Shown here one piece after another: positions 6,313 to 11,656 of a DNA stretch of 11,656 nt. The notes beneath the pieces are model-generated. The model saw only the letters and a program-made list of their open reading frames with translations, did no database searches and had not been told where the DNA came from. Position numbers and translations under genes: made by a program. Source of the stretch: CAZODA01 sp964578485. GTDB taxonomy: Bacteria > Bacteroidota > Bacteroidia > Bacteroidales > Marinilabiliaceae. The stretch is from NCBI GenBank assembly GCA_964578485.1, contig CAZODA010000076.1, positions 1 through 11,656 on the forward strand. Direction: 5' to 3'. Each line of letters begins with the position of its first letter. Position 1 is the stretch's first letter.

Positions 6313-8205
6313 ATGAAAAGAAAAATAAAATTTTCTCTGTTATACAGAGATATGTGGCAATCGTCGGGTAAGTATGTTCCCCGCTTAGACCAACTTGAGA
6401 AGGTAGCACCCCATATTGTTGAAATGGGATGCTTTGCACGAGTAGAAACAAATGGCGGAGGTTTTGAGCAAATCAACCTTCTGTTTGGTGAAAACCCCAA
6501 CAAGGCTGTTCGTGGTTGGATTAAACCTCTAAAAGAAGCCGGGATTGAGACCCATATGTTGGAAAGGGCGCTAAATGCCATTCGCATGACTCCTGTTCCT
6601 GCCGACGTTCGCAAGTTAATGTTTAAGGTAAAAAAGAAACAGGGAACCGATATTGCCAGGTCTTTTTGTGGGCTTAACGATCCTCGTAATATTATTGATT
6701 CCATTAAATATGCAAAAGAAGGTGGCATGATTTCTCAGGCTGCCATGAGCATTTCGCATTCTGAAGTTCATACCATTGAATATTATGCCAATCTTGCCGA
6801 TCAGCTTGTTGAAGCCGGTGCCGACGAGCTTTGCTTAAAGGATATGGCCGGTGTAGCACGTCCTGTATGGACAGGCAAGTTAGTTGCTAAAATCAGGGAA
6901 AAACACAAAGAAATTCCCATCACTTATCACGGTCATGCCGGTCCCGGTTTTCAGGTTGCCACAATTTTGGAGGCCTGTAAGGCAGGTGTTGATTATATTG
7001 ATGTTGGTATGGAACCTTTATCCTGGGGTACCGGTCATGCTGATCTTTTAACGGTACAGGCCATGCTCAAGGATGCAGGTTTTGATGTTCCTGAAATCAA
7101 TATGAAGGCTTATATGAAGGTTAGAAGTCTTACTCAGGAATTTGTTGATGATTTTCTTGGTTATTTCATCAGTCCCAAAAATCGTTTAATGAACTCCTTA
7201 CTTATCGGTCCCGGTTTACCCGGCGGTATGATGGGAAGTTTAATGGCTGATCTTGCAAATAATTTAAAGAGTCTCAACAGATGGAAGAAGAGAAACAATC
7301 AGCCTGAATTAACTGAAGACGATCTACTGGTAAAGCTTTTCGATGAAGTAGTATATGTATGGCCACGTTTAGGTTATCCTCCACTTGTTACTCCATTCAG
7401 TCAATATGTTAAAAATGTTGCTCTGATGAATGTTATCCAGATGGAAAAAGGTGGTAAGCGTTGGGAAATGATAGCCGACAATATCTGGGATATGATTTTA
7501 GGTAAAAGTGGGCAATTACCGGGTAAAGTTGATCAAGAACTAATTGATAAAGCAAAAAGTGAAGGTCGCGAATTCTATACCGGTCATCCTCAGGATCCTT
7601 ATCCTGATGCTTTAGATGCTTTCCGTAAGGAGATGGATGAAAATGGTTGGGAATACGGTGAAGATGATGAGGAGCTTTTTGAACTTGCCATGCACCCCGA
7701 ACAATATAGAATGTATAAATCAGGTGAGGCTAAAGAGAACTTCTTGAAAGAAATAGAGAGTTTTGAAAAGCAAGCTCAAGCAGAATCAGGTGTTAAAGCT
7801 GCGGGTGTTCCTGCAGATTGGACTCCTTCTACCATGAATATTAATGTTAATGGTGAAAATTTTGTTGTTTCTGTAAATTACGACGCAGAGGGTCAGGCTC
7901 CGGTAGCTGCTACCGGCGGTGAGGCAAGTGCAGCCCCTGCTCCTGTCGCATCAGTTGACGGATCACAAAATGGAAATGCCATTGTTAGTCCGCTTGAAGG
8001 AAAATTCTACTTTAACAAGGAAGCAGGTGAGGAAATAATCAAAGAAGGTGATGTTGTTAAAGAAGGTGATATTGTAGGTTATATAGAAGCAATGAAAACC
8101 TATAATGCAGTTCGCTTTGACCAGGGAGGTACCATAAACAGAATTGTTGTAGCAAATGGTGAAGATGTTGATGAAGACGACATCTTAGTATATCTCTCCA
8201 AATAA
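6313..8205 (+). CDS. oadA: Oxaloacetate decarboxylase alpha subunit (carboxyltransferase with biotinyl domain)
   Basis: A protein of 630 residues. The N-terminal carboxyltransferase TIM barrel carries RDMWQS (12-17), the carbamylatable lysine in LKDMAG (Lys176) and the metal-binding HGH (206-208). A conserved PYC/OADA-type domain follows (KAYMKVRSLTQEF, GPGLPGGMMGS, YPPLVTPFSQYV). An Ala/Pro linker at about 535-550 leads to the biotinyl domain with EAMK, biotin on Lys595. It moves carboxylate from oxaloacetate to biotin, releasing pyruvate; the beta subunit then decarboxylates carboxybiotin and exports Na+. Differences from the classical enzyme are RDMWQS for RDAHQS, VETNGGGFE for EVWGGATFD, SFCGLND for IFDALND and EAMKT for EAMKM. 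Several of these are, to my knowledge, typical of the Bacteroidota branch. Related PYC-B or methylmalonyl-CoA decarboxylase alpha chains are alternatives, but neighbouring gamma and beta genes fit OAD best. Confidence 0.9.
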   Translation: MKRKIKFSLLYRDMWQSSGKYVPRLDQLEKVAPHIVEMGCFARVETNGGGFEQINLLFGENPNKAVRGWIKPLKEAGIETHMLERALNAIRMTPVPADVRKLMFKVKKKQGTDIARSFCGLNDPRNIIDSIKYAKEGGMISQAAMSISHSEVHTIEYYANLADQLVEAGADELCLKDMAGVARPVWTGKLVAKIREKHKEIPITYHGHAGPGFQVATILEACKAGVDYIDVGMEPLSWGTGHADLLTVQAMLKDAGFDVPEINMKAYMKVRSLTQEFVDDFLGYFISPKNRLMNSLLIGPGLPGGMMGSLMADLANNLKSLNRWKKRNNQPELTEDDLLVKLFDEVVYVWPRLGYPPLVTPFSQYVKNVALMNVIQMEKGGKRWEMIADNIWDMILGKSGQLPGKVDQELIDKAKSEGREFYTGHPQDPYPDALDAFRKEMDENGWEYGEDDEELFELAMHPEQYRMYKSGEAKENFLKEIESFEKQAQAESGVKAAGVPADWTPSTMNINVNGENFVVSVNYDAEGQAPVAATGGEASAAPAPVASVDGSQNGNAIVSPLEGKFYFNKEAGEEIIKEGDVVKEGDIVGYIEAMKTYNAVRFDQGGTINRIVVANGEDVDEDDILVYLSK

Positions 8206-8273
8206 TCAGCAAAAAGTATGGATCTGCCTTAGAACTTATTCAAACTACGGCAGTTCCAAAAAAATAAATGCAA

Positions 8274-8323
8274 GCAACCGCATGTTGATACTACCAAAAG
8301 GTAAAATTCAATATTGCGGTTGC
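8274..8323 (+). promoter_or_regulatory. Long interrupted stem-loop between oadA and oadB
   Basis: Three nested stems share one axis: GCAACCGCA (8274-8282) with TGCGGTTGC (8315-8323), TTGA (8285-8288) with TCAA (8308-8311), and TACC (8292-8295) with GGTA (8300-8303) closing an AAAA loop. No T-tract follows, so it is not an intrinsic terminator. In the 150-bp gap between two genes of one complex it may set mRNA stability or the translation ratio. Confidence 0.6.
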
Positions 8324-8355
8324 ATGTAAATTAACAACAGATATACTTATTAACT

Positions 8356-9570
8356 ATGAATATATTACAAGAGTTATATAACATGACTGCTTTAGGTTCC
8401 ATTATTGAGGAACCCGGTATTATTCTGATGCTTTTATTCGGATCATTGCTGTTGTATCTGGGAATTGCAAAAAAATATGAACCTCTCCTACTCGTTCCCA
8501 TAGGCTTTGGTATCCTCCTTGCAAATTTACCCGGAGGCGCTATGGGAGTTGTACCTGATGAAATGGTAGCAATTGGAGACACAGGTCGCTATATGAACCT
8601 TTTTGAAATAGCAAGTGAATATGGAATAATGAATTTTATTTATTATTCACTCATTAAAACAGGCTTCCTGCCGCCAATCATATTTATGGGAGTAGGTGCA
8701 ATGACCGACTTTGGCCCGATGTTCAGAAATTTGAAACTTGCATTTTTTGGAGCTGCGGCACAAATAGGAATATTTATGGCACTATTTGGAGCTATTGCCG
8801 TTGGTTTTACACCACAACAAGCAGGTTCATTGGGAATTATTGGAGGTGCAGACGGACCAACAGCTATCTATACAACTATTATGCTGGCACCCGAATTATT
8901 AGGGCCCATTGCTATTGCTGCTTATTCATATATGGCATTAGTACCCTTTATAATTCCATTAGTTGCCAATCTGCTGATGACAAAAAAGGAATTCCTCATT
9001 AATATGAGACAGCAGGATAAATTGTACCCACCAAAAAGTGAAATTAAAAATCTTAAACTCGTAAAAATAATATTCCCAATAGTGTTAGGAACGGTAGTAG
9101 GAATCTTTGTTCCTTCATCAGTTCCCCTCCTTGGTATGCTTATGTTTGGAAACCTAATAAAAGAGTTAGGTACTATTACTGATAGACTGGCTGAAGCTGC
9201 TACCGGACCAATATTAAATACAGCAACTATTTTCCTTGGACTGGCAGTTGGAGCTACCATGACTTATGAAGTGTTTATGAATTTCCAAACTATAGGAATT
9301 ATAATAGGAGGGTTTATTGCATTTTCATTTTCAATAGGAGGCGGTATTGTAGTGGTGAAAATTTATAACCTTTTTGCGAAAAAGAAAATTAATCCACTAA
9401 TTGGAGCTACAGGACTGAGTGCTGTTCCAATGGCAGCAAGAGTTGCCAATGAACTGTCGCTAAAACACGACGGAACAAACCATGTGTTGCAGTATTGTAT
9501 GGCGTCGAGTATTTCAGGAGTGATAGGATCTGCAGTTGCTGCAGGAGTGTTGATTTCTTTATTAGGTTAG
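8356..9570 (+). CDS. oadB: Oxaloacetate decarboxylase beta subunit, Na+ pump
   Basis: A 404-residue polytopic inner-membrane protein with about nine to eleven hydrophobic segments, of normal OadB length. The Na+/proton pathway residues are visible: Asp166 in GGADGPTAIYTT (equivalent to D203 of the Klebsiella enzyme), and Asn346, Gly350, Ser355 in NPLIGATGLS (equivalent to N373, G377, S382). It decarboxylates carboxybiotin on the alpha subunit and uses the energy to export Na+. The start ATG at 8356 is chosen for being the first in frame; Met10 at 8383 is an alternative since no Shine-Dalgarno sequence is obvious at either. It lies 150 bp after the alpha gene, separated by the structured stem, and is followed by two hairpin terminators. 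Confidence 0.92.
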   Translation: MNILQELYNMTALGSIIEEPGIILMLLFGSLLLYLGIAKKYEPLLLVPIGFGILLANLPGGAMGVVPDEMVAIGDTGRYMNLFEIASEYGIMNFIYYSLIKTGFLPPIIFMGVGAMTDFGPMFRNLKLAFFGAAAQIGIFMALFGAIAVGFTPQQAGSLGIIGGADGPTAIYTTIMLAPELLGPIAIAAYSYMALVPFIIPLVANLLMTKKEFLINMRQQDKLYPPKSEIKNLKLVKIIFPIVLGTVVGIFVPSSVPLLGMLMFGNLIKELGTITDRLAEAATGPILNTATIFLGLAVGATMTYEVFMNFQTIGIIIGGFIAFSFSIGGGIVVVKIYNLFAKKKINPLIGATGLSAVPMAARVANELSLKHDGTNHVLQYCMASSISGVIGSAVAAGVLISLLG

Positions 9571-9576
9571 GAAAAG

Positions 9577-9604
9577 TTTAGCCCAATGCAAGCATTGGGC
9601 TAAA
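9577..9604 (+). terminator. Hairpin directly after oadB
   Basis: TTTAGCCCAATGC pairs perfectly with GCATTGGGCTAAA over 13 bp (a real loop would open a few pairs), starting 6 bp after the stop codon. It is followed by A/T-rich sequence with TTTTT about 14 bp later, not directly adjacent. It is probably a terminator or 3'-end protecting hairpin for the oad operon. Confidence 0.6.
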
Positions 9605-9634
9605 TTCAAAATAAATTTTTAATTGCATAATTGC
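9599..9634. repeat. 36-bp pre-terminator repeat, copy 1
   Basis: Starts GCTAAATTCAAAATAAAT and ends TTGCATAATTGC. It matches 11415-11450 at 35 of 36 positions. In both places it follows a GCTAA-type hairpin and precedes a T-rich terminator via TGTTTAAnCATAAAAAAA. Confidence 0.75.
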
Positions 9635-9656
9635 AGTTAGCAGTTTGTTTAAGCAT

Positions 9657-9695
9657 AAAAAAAGAAGCTGTCCTTGTGAAACAGCTTCTTTTTTT
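9657..9695. terminator. Strong bidirectional intrinsic terminator downstream of the oad operon
   Basis: AAAAAAAGAAGCTGT (9657-9671) pairs perfectly with ACAGCTTCTTTTTTT (9681-9695) around a 9-nt loop. A-tract and T-tract on the two sides allow termination in both directions. The T-tract runs directly into the TTAATGTAC end of the 340-bp repeat at 9694. Confidence 0.88.
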
Positions 9696-10033
9696 AATGT
9701 ACCCGAAGCATCCTGCTTTGTGAGAAATTATTTACGTCATTCAATTTTTCGGGATCGCTCTCGCTGCAAAAATGAGCTTAGGTTATTTCTTTTTTCTTTT
9801 GTGCTCGAGCCGCACGGGCTTTTCTTTTTTTCTACAGCAAAAATAAAGAAACAAAAAATGCCGCTGCTGCATAAAATTTCCTAAAAATCATTCCTCCTGT
9901 CTAAAATTCAAGAACTCGCTTCGCTCTCCCGCTTCGGCTAGCCTCAGCGGGATTTCGCTTCGCTCAAAAACCGTACTCGAATTTTTTAACTACAGTCGAA
10001 ATGATTTTTTATACGGAAATTTTCTGAGGCAGG
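9694..10033. repeat. 340-bp dispersed repeat, copy left of the transposase
   Basis: Identical to 11031-11370 as far as I can compare by eye (constant offset 1337). The left end TTAATGTACCCGAAGCATCC and most of the first 270 bp are related to the element at 640-1081. The last 60 bp (from GTACTCGAATTTTTT to CTGAGGCAGG) differ from that element, and the inverse end hairpin is absent. Inside is TCCCGCT/AGCGGGA (9927-9952), flanked on both sides by TCGCTTCGCTC. The open frame of 60-79 codons in it changes frame relative to the 640 copy, so it is not taken as a gene. Confidence 0.85.
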
Positions 10034-10170
10034 TTATTTAGGAGATTTCGTTTATAAAAAATGTTGCTTTTTTTTTAAAAGCATTTTATTTGAATAGAAT
10101 TACCATTATTCCGCGATGCGGAAAAACATGTTGACCGCCCTGTCCCGCTTTAGCGGGAGACGGGATTCTG
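10034..10170. other. Spacer with two perfect palindromes between repeat and transposase module
   Basis: TTCCGC-gat-GCGGAA lies at 10109-10123 and TCCCGCT-tt-AGCGGGA at 10143-10158. The second uses the same stem as the hairpin inside the 340-bp repeats. No gene is visible. Confidence 0.6.
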
Positions 10171-10266
10171 AAGAAAGAATATAGCTCCCAGACAGAAATA
10201 ACCCCGAAGGGGTGGTATTATTGTAGTAAGAATATAGCCTCCAAATATTTAAAACCCCGAAGGGGT
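10171..10266. repeat. Left REP doublet of the Y1 transposase
   Basis: Hairpins ACCCC-gaa-GGGGT lie at 10201-10213 and 10254-10266, exactly 53 bp apart, with related spacers. Positions 10171-10221 are an inverted copy of 10810-10860 (about 45 of 51). The inner hairpin ends 4 bp from the transposase stop codon. Confidence 0.85.
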
Positions 10267-10270
10267 GACA

Positions 10271-10732
10271 TTATTCTATCCAATCGAACAAATATTTTTC
10301 ATTGAATTCGATCTGAAACTTTTGTAGGAATTCTAAATATTCTTCTTTAAATGTTTTTTTATAGTGATGTTTTTCTTGATTTAAAATATAATTATAAACA
10401 TTATTAATTTGTGAATGACCGTAGGAAAATGCACCATAACCTTCCTGCCATGAAAATTTACCTTTCACAAATCGTTTTTCATTGATAAAGTTTGAAGAGT
10501 TGTTTTTTATATCACGAACTAAATTAGAAATTGCCATGGATGGTTTTAAGCCAACAAAAATATGAATATGGTCGGGCATTCCATTTATTATGATTGATTT
10601 TTGGCCCTTGTTTGTAATTATACCAGAAATATACTTATATAGCTCGTCTTTCCACGTTTTGCCTATGAGATTTGTACGACCATGAACAGCAAATACCATT
10701 TGAATATAAATCTTTGAATATGTTCCGGGCAT
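10271..10732 (-). CDS. Y1 (HUH) transposase of IS200/IS605 or RAYT type
   Basis: A 153-residue single-domain protein, full length for the TnpA/RAYT family. The HUH metal-binding motif is His55-Ile-His57 in MPDHIHIFVG. The catalytic tyrosine is most likely Tyr115 in YILNQEKHH, with Gln119 four residues on, the spacing seen in TnpA of IS608. The conserved WQEGYGAFSYGHSQ stretch (95-108) precedes it. Such enzymes cut and join single-stranded DNA at hairpins. No accessory TnpB gene is adjacent. The gene sits between inverted REP-like doublets with CCCC/GGGG hairpins, the arrangement of REP-associated tyrosine transposases, while the sequence is also like common Bacteroidota IS200-type TnpA. All catalytic residues are present, so it is probably active. 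The whole module is bracketed by the 340-bp direct repeats. Confidence 0.9.
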   Translation of the reverse strand: MPGTYSKIYIQMVFAVHGRTNLIGKTWKDELYKYISGIITNKGQKSIIINGMPDHIHIFVGLKPSMAISNLVRDIKNNSSNFINEKRFVKGKFSWQEGYGAFSYGHSQINNVYNYILNQEKHHYKKTFKEEYLEFLQKFQIEFNEKYLFDWIE

Positions 10733-10809
10733 GTGTAAATTTATTAAATTGATTAATTATAATAATATCTCGCATCTATATTTTTTCTTACGATTAAATT
10801 AATGTTTTT

Positions 10810-10883
10810 ATAATATCACCCCTTCGGGGTTCTTTCTGTCTGGTAGTCATATTCTTTCTATAATAATTTCACCCCTTCGGGGT
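10810..10883. repeat. Right REP doublet of the Y1 transposase
   Basis: Hairpins ACCCC-ttc-GGGGT at 10818-10830 and 10871-10883 are again 53 bp apart, in opposite orientation to the left doublet as judged from the spacer. The spacer contains CTGTCTGGTAGTCATATTC. This side is upstream of the transposase start (about 78 bp). Confidence 0.85.
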
Positions 10884-11030
10884 TATCGTGTTAAAACAAA
10901 TATATCACAAAATAATCATAAAAGACACAACTTTTATAGGTGATATTATTTTCTCTGCCTTTCTTAAATTGATGATTTTTTGAATGTTAATTAATTTTAT
11001 ACACAAGCGGCATAAATTTTTAATTATTGT
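10884..11030. other. AT-rich spacer, no gene
   Basis: Only a small inverted repeat, ATAAAAG (10918-10924) with CTTTTAT (10931-10937), is noticeable. No coding frame or promoter can be supported. Confidence 0.5.
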
Positions 11031-11370
11031 TTAATGTACCCGAAGCATCCTGCTTTGTGAGAAATTATTTACGTCATTCAATTTTTCGGGATCGCTCTCG
11101 CTGCAAAAATGAGCTTAGGTTATTTCTTTTTTCTTTTGTGCTCGAGCCGCACGGGCTTTTCTTTTTTTCTACAGCAAAAATAAAGAAACAAAAAATGCCG
11201 CTGCTGCATAAAATTTCCTAAAAATCATTCCTCCTGTCTAAAATTCAAGAACTCGCTTCGCTCTCCCGCTTCGGCTAGCCTCAGCGGGATTTCGCTTCGC
11301 TCAAAAACCGTACTCGAATTTTTTAACTACAGTCGAAATGATTTTTTATACGGAAATTTTCTGAGGCAGG
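11031..11370. repeat. 340-bp dispersed repeat, copy right of the transposase
   Basis: A direct copy of 9694-10033 with no difference that I can find. Beyond position 11370 the two loci drift apart but stay loosely alike for about 40 bp (GAGATTTCGTTTATAAA against GAATTTTGTTTTAAACA), so the ancestral repeat may be longer. Confidence 0.85.
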
Positions 11371-11414
11371 GTTTTAAGGGAATTTTGTTTTAAACAAACA
11401 TGAAATTAGCTTAT

Positions 11415-11450
11415 GCTAAATTCAAAATAAATTTTTATTTGCATAATTGC
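11415..11450. repeat. 36-bp pre-terminator repeat, copy 2
   Basis: Matches 9599-9634 with one difference. It is preceded by the small hairpin TTAGC-ttat-GCTAA (11406-11419) and followed by the rplI terminator. Confidence 0.75.
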
Positions 11451-11462
11451 GTGTTTAATCAT

Positions 11463-11500
11463 AAAAAAAAGGCTGTCAAATTAATGACAGCCTTTTTTTT
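11463..11500. terminator. Bidirectional intrinsic terminator downstream of rplI
   Basis: GGCTGTCA (11471-11478) pairs with TGACAGCC (11485-11492) around AATTAA, with A-tract on the left and T-tract on the right. It ends the minus-strand ribosomal protein unit 17 bp after its stop codon and would also stop plus-strand transcription from the repeat island. Confidence 0.88.
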
Positions 11501-11516
11501 TATGATTGGGTCAAAA

Positions 11517-11656
11517 CTATTCTGCTTTGACTTCAAATTCAATTTCAACTTTTACATCGCGATATAATTTTATATTAGCTGTAAAAGTTCCAATTTCTTT
11601 GACTGCTTCAACAATTGAGATATTTTTTCTTTCAATTGTGAATCCTTCTTTTTCGA
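11517..11656 (-). CDS. rplI: 50S ribosomal protein L9, C-terminal part (cut by the window edge)
   Basis: About 45 codons and the stop are visible, entering from the right edge. The peptide GFTIERKNISIVEAVKEIG continues with TFTANIKLYRDVKVEIEFEVKAE. This is the C-terminal domain of bL9, where a Lys/Arg-rich segment and the motif (I/V)K-x-(I/L)G-x-(Y/F) precede alternating K-L-x-x-x-V beta strands. L9 binds the base of the L1 stalk on 23S rRNA and affects translation fidelity. In many bacteria it is the last gene after rpsF and rpsR; a terminator directly follows here, consistent with being last. The N-terminus lies outside the window. Confidence 0.85.
   Translation of the reverse strand, partial: EKEGFTIERKNISIVEAVKEIGTFTANIKLYRDVKVEIEFEVKAE

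Noticed and set aside
6066..6728. Minus-strand open frame of 220 codons opposite oadG and oadA
   Set aside because: It overlaps two well-recognised genes and its sequence has no family resemblance; antisense shadow.
9645..9884. Plus-strand open frame of 79 codons (and its twin at 11027-11221)
   Set aside because: It lies within the 340-bp repeat and partly in the terminator hairpin; the shared peptide only reflects the DNA repeat.
10271..10732. TnpB/IscB-type RNA-guided nuclease and omega RNA next to TnpA
   Set aside because: No second open frame of suitable length exists on either strand within the repeat-bracketed module.
10201..10883. CRISPR-like or rho-independent terminators made of the CCCC/GGGG hairpins
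   Set aside because: Only two hairpins on each side, with similar rather than unique spacers; stems are not followed by T-tracts. REP explanation fits better.

Overview
The window looks like a chromosomal segment of an AT-rich member of the Bacteroidota, probably Bacteroidales or a relative. Three things point there. The oxaloacetate decarboxylase alpha subunit is the divergent Bacteroidota type (RDMWQS and EAMKT motifs). Candidate promoters match the Bacteroidota -7 box TAnnTTTG. The single-domain Y1 transposase is also of a type common in that phylum.

Layout from left to right. (1) Positions 1-1125 hold no convincing gene. They contain a REP-like hairpin unit, short tandem repeats and a 442-bp MITE-like element with hairpin ends. 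(2) Positions 1126-2128, minus strand, carry a DUF1349 secreted protein or lipoprotein gene followed by the C-terminal remnant of an outer-membrane beta-barrel protein. A 17-unit octamer array lies just upstream of the DUF1349 promoter. A 153-bp sequence identical to the right part of the MITE-like element sits on the other side, so this cassette lies between direct repeats. (3) Positions 2562-5639, minus strand, form a two-gene cell-surface polysaccharide unit: a GT4 glycosyltransferase followed by an asparagine-synthetase-like amidotransferase whose glutaminase pocket is degenerate. (4) Positions 6052-9570, plus strand, are the sodium-pumping oxaloacetate decarboxylase operon in the order gamma, alpha, beta. 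A long structured stem lies between alpha and beta, and two hairpins follow beta. (5) Positions 9694-11370 are a repeat-rich island. Two identical 340-bp direct repeats bracket a REP-associated-type Y1 (HUH) transposase gene, which has inverted REP doublets (53-bp period) on both sides. (6) At the right edge, minus strand, is the C-terminal end of ribosomal protein L9 with its own terminator.

How the genes work together: OadG, OadA and OadB assemble one membrane complex that turns oxaloacetate into pyruvate and CO2 while exporting Na+. The glycosyltransferase and the amidotransferase plausibly build and amidate a surface glycan. The transposase is the likely mobiliser of the CCCCttcGGGG hairpins, one of which occurs alone at 129-190. 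It is not evidently related to the 340/442-bp element family, whose origin is unresolved. No complete undescribed multi-gene system could be established. The most unusual content is the non-coding repeat architecture and the amidotransferase with the altered active site.
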